Notes under the pieces: model-generated
Seen by the model: the letters and a program-made list of their open reading frames with translations, nothing else
Told to the model about the DNA's origin: nothing
The model's database searches: none
Assembly (NCBI GenBank): GCA_035628055.1
Contig: DASPKO010000216.1
Coordinates: forward strand, 1 to 5,144
DNA: 5,144 bases
Source of the DNA: DASPKO01 sp035628055
GTDB taxonomy: Bacteria; Planctomycetota; Phycisphaerae; Phycisphaerales; UBA1924
Reading direction: 5' to 3'
Part shown: positions 1 to 5,144 of the stretch, one piece after another
Numbering within the stretch: position 1 is the first letter of the stretch
Layout: every line of letters begins with the position of its first letter
Position numbers and translations under genes: made by a program

Positions 1-1045
1 CGAGGATTCGGAGCACCATCGACTCGCCGTGCCGCGCGGGCAGCGAGCTGACGCGGAAGTCGACCTCGCGGCCCTGGACGACCATCTTGATGCGGCCGTC
101 CTGGGGCTTGCGCTTCTCGGCGATGTTGAGGTTGGCCATGATCTTCAGGCGGCTGATGATCGCGGCGGCCATCGAGGCGGGCGGGTTGAGGCTCTCGAAG
201 AGCTCCCCGTCGATGCGGAACCGCACCGTGAGCCGCTTGTCCGAGGGCTCGACGTGGATGTCGCTGGCCCCCTCCTTCACCGCGGCCTGGATGATGTAGT
301 TGACGTACTTGATGACGGGCGACTCACCCGCCTCGCGCTCGAGGTCGACCTCGTGCCCGTCCTTCTCCTTCTCGACCGCGACGTCGCTCTCGTGCACCTC
401 CGAGAGGAGCGCCGAGATGTCCTCGCTCTCCTGCTTCTGCTCCCCCTGCCCGACGACCTCCAGGGCGCCCTTGATGTCGAAGGGGGTGACCACCACGGGC
501 TTGAGGGCCACCGCGCCGCCCAGCCGCCGGCGGACCTCGTCGAGCAGGAAGACGTCGTCCGGGCGCACCACCCCGAGCACCACCCGCAGGCCCCCCGCGC
601 CCGTCTCGCTCGAGCGGAGCGGGAGGACCATCTGGGCCCGGCACAGGTCCGGGCCCAGGCGCTGGAGGAGCTTGCCGTCGAAGCCCCCGTCGAGCCCCTT
701 CTCCATGTCCACGCGCTCGAAGGCCAGACCGGCCAGGTGGGCCACGCACTCCTGCACCTTGACCTCGTCCGCCCCGTGCTCGAAGAGCACCTCCACCAGC
801 CGCCGCCCGGGAGACTGCCTGATCACCGTCTGCGCCGTCGCGAGCTGCTGCGCGGTGACCGCGCCCCGCTCCACCAGCAGGGGTCCCAGCTCGGTCGGGG
901 TCTCGGCCTCGGGCAGGGGCTCCGAGAAGACGTCCGAGAGGCCGTCGGTGGGGCCCCCGCCCGCCGGCCCCGCCGGCGCGGCCGGGGCGCTCCCCGCGGG
1001 CACGCCCAGCTCGCTGAGCAGACTGTCGATGTCCGTGCGTGCCAT
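1..1045 (-). CDS. pilB: GspE/PilB-family type II secretion / type IV pilus assembly ATPase (N-terminal 348 residues, C-terminus cut by window edge)
   Basis: This is a cytoplasmic hexameric ATPase of the kind that powers pilin or pseudopilin polymerisation. The frame is open from an ATG at 1045 to position 1 with no stop, giving 348 residues. Residues 1-50 are an Ala/Pro/Gly-rich leader. Residues about 52-195 look like a MshEN-type N-terminal domain (LGPLLVERGAVTAQQL at 53-68, then a second helical repeat at 80-110). Residues 200-240 are a charged linker. From ESPVIKYVNYIIQAA (241-255) the sequence is typical of the family: GASDIHVEP (259-267), VRFRIDGEL (274-282), ISRLKIMANLNIAEKR (297-312), PQDGRI (314-319) and the terminal ARHGESMVLRIL. 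Walker A, the Asp box, Walker B and any zinc-binding tetracysteine would lie beyond the window. GGAG at 1051-1054 sits 5 nt before the start. The gene follows the PilP-like gene by 22 bp. The family is secure. PilB rather than GspE is inferred from the neighbouring pilMNO. Confidence 0.93.
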   Translation of the reverse strand, partial: MARTDIDSLLSELGVPAGSAPAAPAGPAGGGPTDGLSDVFSEPLPEAETPTELGPLLVERGAVTAQQLATAQTVIRQSPGRRLVEVLFEHGADEVKVQECVAHLAGLAFERVDMEKGLDGGFDGKLLQRLGPDLCRAQMVLPLRSSETGAGGLRVVLGVVRPDDVFLLDEVRRRLGGAVALKPVVVTPFDIKGALEVVGQGEQKQESEDISALLSEVHESDVAVEKEKDGHEVDLEREAGESPVIKYVNYIIQAAVKEGASDIHVEPSDKRLTVRFRIDGELFESLNPPASMAAAIISRLKIMANLNIAEKRKPQDGRIKMVVQGREVDFRVSSLPARHGESMVLRIL

Positions 1046-1067
1046 CGGCGCTCCGGGAGAGTCCGCC

Positions 1068-1820
1068 CTACTTCCTTCGGGCCCCGCCGCGCGGCGCGTC
1101 GCCCACGGCCATGTCGAGCGCGAAGGACTGGCCGTCGGCCTCGAGGACCACCCCGCGGCGATTGATCTCGCGCACCGTGAAGACGCCCTCGACCACGTCG
1201 CCGACGCGATAGGTCTCGCCGCTGATCCGCACCAGGGCCGTGGCGGGATCGCTCCCCCCCAGGATCGACTTGATGCTCAGGCCCGCCAGCGCCGCGCGGA
1301 GCTGGTTCTGCCGCTCCTGCGCGAGCTGGCGACGCCGCTCGGCCTCGGCTCGGGCGCCGGCGCCCGTGTCCGGCTCGGGGTTGCCCGGCGCCGGGGCCGC
1401 CACCGGCCCCTCGGGCTCGAGGGAGCCGGCGATCCGGAACGGGTTCCGCTGCACCTGCTCCGGGGGCACCTGGGCGGTGATCCCGGCCTGCGAGAGGTCC
1501 TCGAGCACGCGCCGGTGGTCGCGGCCCGCCGGGCCCGACGACGTGAGGTCGTAGTCGACCTTCACCTCGCCCAGCGAGGAGCGCGGGCCCATGCCCGCCC
1601 AGCGCATGGCCCCGATCGAGCCCGCCGCGGCCAGCAGGGCCAGGACCAGCACGCCCCGCTGTCCCAGCCGCGGCTCGGCGTGGACCGCGGCCACGTCCAG
1701 GCCCTCCGCCCCGCCCCCGAGCAGGTCCCTGCGGAAGCTGGCCGCCTCGTCGGTGACCCCCGCGCCCCCGGCGCCCGGGGTCGGCTCGCTCTGCCCGTGG
1801 CTGGAGTTGATTCGCTTCAC
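1068..1820 (-). CDS. PilP/GspC-like inner-membrane platform protein
   Basis: This 250-residue protein is probably the link between the PilN-PilO platform and the outer-membrane secretin. Residues 1-54 are hydrophilic and presumably cytoplasmic. One membrane segment lies at about 55-72 (RGVLVLALLAAAGSIGAM). A helical stretch around 100-115 follows, then QRNPFRI at 124-130, which recalls the (R)DPF motif before PilP domains. Next come a Pro/Ala-rich linker (133-156) and a charged helix (157-177). The C-terminus (178-237) is a small beta domain: LSIKSILGG, ALVRI, GETYRVGDVV, FTVREINRRGVVLEADGQSFAL. This pattern fits the PilP / GspC homology-region fold. There is no cysteine anywhere, so it cannot be a lipoprotein like classical PilP; the membrane anchor resembles GspC. 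The GTG start overlaps the pilO stop as GTGA (1820-1817), implying translational coupling, with a weak AGGA at 1830-1833. The assignment rests on pattern and position, not on strong identity. Confidence 0.75.
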   Translation of the reverse strand: MKRINSSHGQSEPTPGAGGAGVTDEAASFRRDLLGGGAEGLDVAAVHAEPRLGQRGVLVLALLAAAGSIGAMRWAGMGPRSSLGEVKVDYDLTSSGPAGRDHRRVLEDLSQAGITAQVPPEQVQRNPFRIAGSLEPEGPVAAPAPGNPEPDTGAGARAEAERRRQLAQERQNQLRAALAGLSIKSILGGSDPATALVRISGETYRVGDVVEGVFTVREINRRGVVLEADGQSFALDMAVGDAPRGGARRK

Positions 1821-2365
1821 TTGGGCTGGTCCTGGTAATAGATGCTCAGCGTCAGCTTGGCCCGGGTGGCGCCGTCCACGTCCTTGGCCCGCGTCAGCTC
1901 CATGTTGGTGATCCGCGTGATCCGCGCGAGCTGCTCGAGCCCCAGCAGGAACTGGTAGAAGCCGTCGAAGTCCCCGGTCATCTCCACCTCGATAGGCTGC
2001 TCGCTGGCGAGCCCCGCGGGCATCACCTTGTCGGTCTTCTTGAAGTTCGGGATCTTCAGCCCGCTCTGCCCGGCCAGCTCCGCGACCTGGCGCAGGATGC
2101 TGTCCATCTCCTTGTTGGTGGGCAGGCGGGCCTCGATGGCCTCGATGCTCGCGCGCATCTCGTTGTTGGCCTGGATGAGGTCGTCGGTCTGGGCCGTCGC
2201 CTGGCGCAGCTTCTCCAGCATCGCCTGCTTGTGCCCGATCTCCTGGCGGGCCCGCGCGATCTCCAGGTTCTGCGGGCGGAAGACCAGGAAGAAGGCCGCC
2301 ACCGGCACCGCGACGAGCATCGCCAGGAACAGCACCTGGCGCGAGCCTTGGTTCAATCCCTTCAC
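1817..2365 (-). CDS. pilO: PilO, type IV pilus inner-membrane assembly protein
   Basis: PilO is a bitopic inner-membrane protein whose periplasmic domain pairs with PilN and sets the alignment platform of the pilus machine. The 182-residue length is close to the usual 190-220. Residues 1-10 form a short cytoplasmic tail, 11-29 a membrane segment (VLFLAMLVAVPVAAFFLVF), and about 33-80 a coiled coil rich in Glu, Gln and Ala. The periplasmic ferredoxin-like domain follows, with typical PilO stretches: LPTNKEMDSILRQVAELAGQ (81-100), SGLKI, IEVEMTGDFDGFYQFLLGLE (125-144), RITRITNMEL (148-157) and a closing strand LTLSIYY (171-177). The start is GTG at 2363-2365, with GAGGAGG (complement of 2371-2377) 5 nt upstream, which decides it. 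The stop overlaps the next gene by 4 bp. Nothing is missing from the family pattern. Confidence 0.95.
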   Translation of the reverse strand: MKGLNQGSRQVLFLAMLVAVPVAAFFLVFRPQNLEIARARQEIGHKQAMLEKLRQATAQTDDLIQANNEMRASIEAIEARLPTNKEMDSILRQVAELAGQSGLKIPNFKKTDKVMPAGLASEQPIEVEMTGDFDGFYQFLLGLEQLARITRITNMELTRAKDVDGATRAKLTLSIYYQDQPK

Positions 2366-2370
2366 GCCGT

Positions 2371-2377
2371 CCTCCTC
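2371..2377 (-). promoter_or_regulatory. Strong ribosome binding site of pilO
   Basis: Minus-strand GAGGAGG lies 5 nt before the GTG at 2365. It supports a GTG start for pilO and lies in the 28-bp gap after the pilN stop. Confidence 0.85.
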
Positions 2378-2393
2378 GGGCCGCTCGCGCGGC

Positions 2394-3308
2394 TCACTTG
2401 TCGGTCCCGGGCTTGCCCTGCTCCGCGTCCGCGATCCCCCCCGCGCGGTCCTCGGGGTTGGCCGGCGTCAGCCCCAGCCTGCTCAGCCAGTCGCCGCCGC
2501 GGATCGGGGTCCCGTCGGGCGCCAGCACGGGCGCGGCCCGCGGCACCAGCAGGGGCTCGATCTTCCGCGCGTCGGCCGTGGGCCGGATCTGCGCCTCGAT
2601 CCGGAACTTCCGCCGGCTCACCTCGTCGATCGTCACCTCGTTCGAGTACGCCAGGTCCACCTGGGCCAGGAGCGGGCACTGCTTCAGGGCCGTGTGGTAA
2701 TCCGCCACGCGCTCGTCGGTCGACGCCAGCCCGACCAGCTCGAAGACGAACTCGAACTTGGGCGGCGCCGGCTTGGGGGCCTCCTTGGCGTCGGGCGCGG
2801 CCCCCGCGCCCCCGGCCGTCGAGGCCGCCTTGGCCCCGGAGGCCGAGATGCTCCGCGGCTTCTTGTCCGCCGGCGCCTTGCCGGGCTTGGGCGGCGGCGC
2901 CTCGCGGACGCGCTTGCCCGTGAGCTTCACCTCCGTGAGCGTCAGCTCCGGGGGCATGCGGTTGATCACCTCGGCCAGCAGGATCGAGCGCGGCACGCGC
3001 TCGATGAGCGCCGCGGTGATCTCGGCCTTCTCGAGCATCTCGCCCTTCTGGGCCTCGAGCAGCTTGAGCTGCTCGATCTTCTTGGCCTCGGTGGCGTACT
3101 GCGTGTTGATCTCGAGCTGCGTGCGCTTCACCGTCGACCACTGCCGGTTGGTCACGAAGAAGGCCGCCACCACGCCGAACATCACCACCGAGAACATGCC
3201 CAGGGCCAGCAGGTTCGTGCGCCGCTCCAGCTTGCGCCTGAGATAGTCCTCGGGCAGGAAGCTGGCCCCGAACGTCTCATGCCCACGCGGTGTGCTCGTC
3301 ATGCTCAT
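2394..3308 (-). CDS. pilN: PilN, type IV pilus inner-membrane assembly protein
   Basis: PilN's cytoplasmic tail binds PilM and its periplasmic part dimerises with PilO. This 304-residue protein has a cytoplasmic tail with the conserved-type motif SFLPEDYLRRKLERRTN (16-32), corresponding to the N(L)LP peptide that PilM grips. A membrane segment follows at about 33-53 and a coiled coil at about 55-100. The motif VPRSILLAEVINRMPPELTL (105-124) opens the ferredoxin-like domain, which resumes at 184-243 (FEFVFELVGLAS, VADYHTALKQCPLLAQVDLA, FRIEAQI). It is longer than typical PilN (about 180-210) because of a Pro/Lys/Ala/Gly-rich insertion at about 135-183 and a roughly 60-residue tail after 243. 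The ATG at 3308 is chosen because a strong purine-rich site (GGAGGAGAAGG, complement of 3312-3322) precedes it. The frame stays open further upstream only as an overlap with pilM. An alternative ATG two codons in (3302) is less well spaced. Confidence 0.93.
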   Translation of the reverse strand: MSMTSTPRGHETFGASFLPEDYLRRKLERRTNLLALGMFSVVMFGVVAAFFVTNRQWSTVKRTQLEINTQYATEAKKIEQLKLLEAQKGEMLEKAEITAALIERVPRSILLAEVINRMPPELTLTEVKLTGKRVREAPPPKPGKAPADKKPRSISASGAKAASTAGGAGAAPDAKEAPKPAPPKFEFVFELVGLASTDERVADYHTALKQCPLLAQVDLAYSNEVTIDEVSRRKFRIEAQIRPTADARKIEPLLVPRAAPVLAPDGTPIRGGDWLSRLGLTPANPEDRAGGIADAEQGKPGTDK

Positions 3309-3311
3309 GTG

Positions 3312-3322
3312 CCTTCTCCTCC
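3312..3322 (-). promoter_or_regulatory. Strong ribosome binding site of pilN
   Basis: On the minus strand this reads GGAGGAGAAGG, ending 3 nt before the ATG at 3308, with the AGGAG core 7 nt away. It fixes the pilN start even though the reading frame remains open for about 490 bp further upstream inside pilM. Confidence 0.85.
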
Positions 3323-3330
3323 CCCGGCGC

Positions 3331-4611
3331 TCACAGGTCCGTCGGGGCCAGGGCCACCCCGCACGCCACCGCCCATCCCGGCTGGGGCCGCCCCGCCTCG
3401 ACCCCCACGCACACCTCGGCGCCCGTCCGCTCCAGGCGGGCCAGCGGGTCGGCCACCTGGGCCGGCAGGCGCAGGGCCCGCGCGATGTGCTGGCACAGAC
3501 CCCGGTGCCGCGCCTCCCCGCCCACGAAGACCGTGCGATTGACCTTCCGCCCCGGGAACATGGACTCGTGATAACGCAGGCACATCGCGACCTCGTCGGT
3601 GAGCGTCTCGAGAGTCTGCGAGAGGTCCACCCCGCCCGCGGCGCGCTCCGACCCCGACGCCGGCTCCAGCCCCGGGGCGGGCAGCCCGACGCGCCGATCC
3701 TCGACCGCCACCGCGCCCTCGTTCTCCACCGGCTCTCGCTCCGCCGCGTCCCCGGGCCCGGGGCCCGGACCCGTGCCGCCGCGCTCACCCGCGCCGGCAA
3801 GCGCGCCCCGCGCGGGGCGCGCCGCCGGGACCAGGTCCACCGTCATCTGCCGGCGGGTGCGCGCGCTGGCGGCGTCGCACCCGAGCTGCCGCGCCGCCGC
3901 CAGGTCGAAGTGCGTCCCGGCCACGTGGATCGTCTTGGCGAACACCAGGCTCCGCCCGTGGGCGATCGTGACCTTGGTGGTGAGCGCCCCGAGGTCCAGG
4001 TACAGGCTCGTGAGATTCTCGTCCTCGGCCCGGCGCGTGATCGAATCGAAGCAGCGCAGCGTCGCCAGGCACTCGGGGTGGATCCCCACCGGCTCGAGCT
4101 TCGCCGCCCGCAGGACCCCCATCAGCCGCCCCACCAGGTCGCGCCCAGCGGCCAGGCAAATGACCTCGGACTTCGGCCCCGGACCCGCGCCCGTGCGCAC
4201 CTCGACCCAGCGGCACAGGAGCGCCTCGGGCGCGCAGCCGATCTGCTGCGCCACCGCGAGGCGCACCACGTCGCCCAGGGCCGCCCCCTCGGAGCGCCCG
4301 AGCTGCATGTGCGTGCAGAACGTGCGCGCCGCGGGGATCGCGCAGGCGGCCCGCTTGGCCGTGAACGCCCCGCCCCGCACGAGCTTGGCGAGCTCGGCGC
4401 CCTGAAACTCCAGCCGCCCGGCGTGATCCGTCAGCAGGTCCTCGGGCGTCGGCACGCACGCCAGCGCGGTCAGCTTCGCCTCGAGGCCCTGGGCCTCCGC
4501 CGGCGCGAGCTGCAGCACCTTGAGCGAGGCCACGCCGAAATCCACCGCCAGGGGAAACCCCGCCCCCTGCACGATGCCCATGGATCGCAATCGTCCGAGC
4601 TTGGGGAGCAC
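3331..4611 (-). CDS. pilM: PilM, actin-like type IV pilus assembly ATPase
   Basis: PilM is a cytoplasmic FtsA/actin-fold protein that recruits PilN to the base of the pilus machine. The 426 residues (from the GTG start) carry the expected nucleotide-binding signatures: phosphate 1 at 22-33 (AVDFGVASLKVL), phosphate 2 at 203-219 (LYLDLGALTTKVTIAHG), and the adenosine-type motif VFVGGEA at 361-367. The family-like GIHPECLATLR (176-186) and a closing GWAVACGVALAP (412-423) also fit. PilM is usually about 350 residues; the extra length is a low-complexity Ala/Gly/Pro/Glu insertion at about 261-329, after which SQTLETLTDEVAMCLRYHES resumes the family pattern. Two starts are possible. GTG at 4611 is the first in frame after the upstream stop and has GAGGAGG (complement of 4623-4629) 11 nt before it. 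ATG at 4581 (residue 11) has no clear ribosome site but gives a typical N-terminus. pilN starts 22 bp downstream. Confidence 0.92.
   Translation of the reverse strand: MLPKLGRLRSMGIVQGAGFPLAVDFGVASLKVLQLAPAEAQGLEAKLTALACVPTPEDLLTDHAGRLEFQGAELAKLVRGGAFTAKRAACAIPAARTFCTHMQLGRSEGAALGDVVRLAVAQQIGCAPEALLCRWVEVRTGAGPGPKSEVICLAAGRDLVGRLMGVLRAAKLEPVGIHPECLATLRCFDSITRRAEDENLTSLYLDLGALTTKVTIAHGRSLVFAKTIHVAGTHFDLAAARQLGCDAASARTRRQMTVDLVPAARPARGALAGAGERGGTGPGPGPGDAAEREPVENEGAVAVEDRRVGLPAPGLEPASGSERAAGGVDLSQTLETLTDEVAMCLRYHESMFPGRKVNRTVFVGGEARHRGLCQHIARALRLPAQVADPLARLERTGAEVCVGVEAGRPQPGWAVACGVALAPTDL
3801..3822. repeat. 22-bp perfect palindrome inside pilM
   Basis: The 22 bases are identical to their own reverse complement and consist only of G and C (half-site gcgcgccccgc). 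It lies at the start of the low-complexity insertion of PilM and encodes part of residues 264-271 (Ala/Arg/Pro/Gly-rich). It could fold into a tight hairpin in RNA or single-stranded DNA. It may simply reflect the composition of the insertion. Confidence 0.6.
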
Positions 4612-4622
4612 GCGCCGCTTCG

Positions 4623-4629
4623 CCTCCTC
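4623..4629 (-). promoter_or_regulatory. Probable ribosome binding site of pilM
   Basis: Minus-strand GAGGAGG lies 11 nt before the GTG at 4611, a slightly long spacing. It is the only good Shine-Dalgarno match near either candidate pilM start and is the reason the GTG was preferred over the ATG at 4581. It directly adjoins the foot of a GC-only inverted repeat (4630-4658). Confidence 0.6.
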
Positions 4630-4658
4630 GGCCGCGCGCTCCCGGGCGCCGCGCGGCC
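4630..4658 (-). repeat. Inverted repeat (9-bp perfect GC stem, 11-nt loop) abutting the pilM ribosome site
   Basis: Positions 4630-4638 (ggccgcgcg) and 4650-4658 (cgcgcggcc) are perfect complements separated by an 11-base loop. In the minus-strand transcript the hairpin would end immediately before the GAGGAGG of pilM. There is no T-tract, so it is not a standard intrinsic terminator. A role in 5' leader structure, mRNA stability or tuning of pilM translation is possible but unproven. In such GC-rich DNA short perfect stems also arise by chance. Confidence 0.45.
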
Positions 4659-4721
4659 ACGGAGACGGATCGGACCTCCGGCCCGCCCGCTCAAGCCCGG
4701 CCCGCCGCCGCTACCGACCGC

Positions 4722-4755
4722 GGCGCCCGCCCAGCCTCACAGCCGACCGGGCGCC
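4722..4755 (-). repeat. Inverted repeat after the M16 peptidase gene (7-bp stem, 20-nt loop)
   Basis: Positions 4722-4728 (ggcgccc) and 4749-4755 (gggcgcc) pair perfectly around a 20-base loop, starting 31 bp past the peptidase stop. It overlaps a 12-bp palindrome at 4752-4763. No run of T follows on the minus strand, so termination here is doubtful and the stem is short for this base composition. Confidence 0.3.
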
Positions 4756-4786
4756 CGCGGGCGGGTCCGAGAACCTTCGCCAGGGC

Positions 4787-5144
4787 CTACTGGGGGCGCA
4801 CCGTGATCGTCAGGCGCGAGGCCGGGGTGTAGTACTTCACGAACACCTCCCGGATGCCCGGGCCCGCCAGCGCCTGGTACGCCTCGGGCCCTCCCGCCAC
4901 GTCGTCCAGGGTCAGCCCGCGGTAGTCCAACGAGGCCAGCCGCTGCGCCCAGAAGGCCGGCTCGCGCATCGCCTCGTCGAGCGCGTTGGCCACCTGACGC
5001 CGGGCCGTCTGGACCTCCTCCTCGGTGGGCCCCTGCTCGGCGAACTGCGCGTACATCGCGTGCAGCCGCCCCGCCAGCTCCTCGCCCCGGCCCGGGTCGG
5101 TCGGGGCGGCGGCGAAGAAGAGGCCGAAGCCCGGGAAGGCCCGC
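4787..5144 (-). CDS. M16-family (insulinase-like) zinc metallopeptidase, C-terminal end only
   Basis: This is the last 118 residues of a gene whose start lies beyond the right edge of the window. The frame is open to the edge, so the internal Met at 5056 is not the true start. The sequence matches the C-terminal repeat of M16 peptidases. A strand FPGFGLFFAAAPTDPGRGEE leads into a helix (LAGRLHAMYAQFAEQG), then the characteristic GPTEEEVQTARRQVANALDE and a helical stretch EPAFWAQRLASLDYRGLTLD. Finally IREVFVKYYTPASRLTITVRPQ is the familiar ending, in which a tyrosine-containing strand is followed by a hydrophobic strand and a Pro. The zinc-binding HxxEH motif belongs to the N-terminal half and cannot be seen. 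It is on the same strand as the pilus genes, 175 bp upstream of pilM. No functional tie to pilus assembly can be shown from the sequence. Confidence 0.85.
   Translation of the reverse strand, partial: RAFPGFGLFFAAAPTDPGRGEELAGRLHAMYAQFAEQGPTEEEVQTARRQVANALDEAMREPAFWAQRLASLDYRGLTLDDVAGGPEAYQALAGPGIREVFVKYYTPASRLTITVRPQ

Larger units (their letters stand above)
4612..4786. other. Intergenic region between the M16 peptidase gene and pilM
   Basis: This 175-bp gap is the only sizeable non-coding stretch. It contains the two inverted repeats and the pilM ribosome site listed separately. If the pilus operon has its own promoter it should lie here, but I find no credible -35/-10 pair: the best candidate, a minus-strand TTGAGC near 4690-4695, has no A/T-rich -10 element at the right distance. 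The pilM frame is open back to a stop at 4711-4713 but has no start codon before the GTG at 4611. Confidence 0.6.

Noticed and set aside
29..1838. Long plus-strand open frames opposite the ATPase and PilP-like genes (up to about 510 codons)
   Set aside because: They are antisense to genes with clear family motifs. Their products are Arg/Pro/Ser/Ala-rich with no recognisable domain, as expected for shadow frames in very GC-rich DNA.
3309..3800. Extension of the pilN frame upstream as an N-terminal addition overlapping pilM
   Set aside because: The extra residues are Arg/Trp-rich noise from the shadow of pilM. The strong ribosome site at 3312-3322 and the SFLPEDY-type N-terminus place the start at 3308.
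3785..4694. Alternative minus-strand frames inside pilM and its leader (291 and 74 codons)
   Set aside because: Gly/Arg/Ala-rich shadows of pilM with no motif, while the pilM frame has all the actin-fold signatures.
4660..4700. Sigma-70-type promoter for the pilus operon
   Set aside because: A TTGAGC-like -35 can be found, but the spaced -10 position reads GATCCG; the region is almost devoid of A/T.
4722..4755. Intrinsic terminator for the peptidase gene
   Set aside because: The 7-bp stem has a 20-nt loop and no T-tract on the minus strand; kept only as an inverted repeat.
2028..4806. Plus-strand open frames of about 500 codons opposite pilN/pilO and pilM
   Set aside because: Low-complexity Arg/Pro/Leu/His-rich translations with no domain signature, spanning across several real minus-strand genes and their intergenic gaps. 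Best explained by lack of A/T-rich stop codons.
1..5144. CRISPR array, tRNA/rRNA genes, insertion sequences, defence or prophage genes
   Set aside because: No regularly spaced direct repeats, no tRNA- or rRNA-like sequence noticed, and no transposase or integrase motif. Nearly all of the sequence is accounted for by the peptidase end and the pilus-type operon.

Overview
The window is a very GC-rich bacterial segment in which every gene I can support lies on the minus strand, so the biological reading order runs from high to low coordinates. It holds most of a type IV pilus / type II secretion-like inner-membrane assembly operon. In order of transcription the genes are: the C-terminal end of an M16 (insulinase-like) metallopeptidase (5144-4787, 5' end outside the window), a 175-bp gap, pilM (4611-3331), pilN (3308-2394), pilO (2365-1817), a PilP/GspC-like protein (1820-1068), and the first 348 residues of a GspE/PilB-family secretion ATPase (1045-1, running off the window before its Walker A motif).

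The five pilus-type genes are tightly packed. Gaps are 22, 28 and 22 bp, and pilO overlaps the next gene by 4 bp (GTGA). There are strong Shine-Dalgarno sequences before pilM, pilN and pilO. This looks like one operon. In known systems, cytoplasmic actin-like PilM binds the N-terminal tail of PilN. PilN and PilO form a periplasmic heterodimer, and PilP (or GspC) links that platform towards the secretin. PilB/GspE hydrolyses ATP to drive pilin or pseudopilin assembly. Here the ATPase follows the PilP-like gene, where pilQ (secretin) follows in the classic proteobacterial pilMNOPQ cluster, and no secretin is visible in the window.

Organism: the high GC, the frequent GTG starts (three of five complete starts), the Ala/Pro/Gly-rich insertions in PilM, PilN and the PilP-like protein, and the general look of the PilM and PilN sequences suggest a high-GC environmental bacterium. 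From memory of family sequences I favour Planctomycetota (Phycisphaerae-like). This is a low-confidence inference, and Myxococcota or other high-GC phyla are not excluded.

The only non-coding stretch of any size is 4612-4786. It holds two GC-only inverted repeats, one of which directly abuts the pilM ribosome binding site, and no convincing promoter. I see no RNA gene, CRISPR array, insertion sequence or prophage gene. The content is a recognisable pilus-type operon with some lineage-specific oddities. I do not see evidence for a wholly new system.
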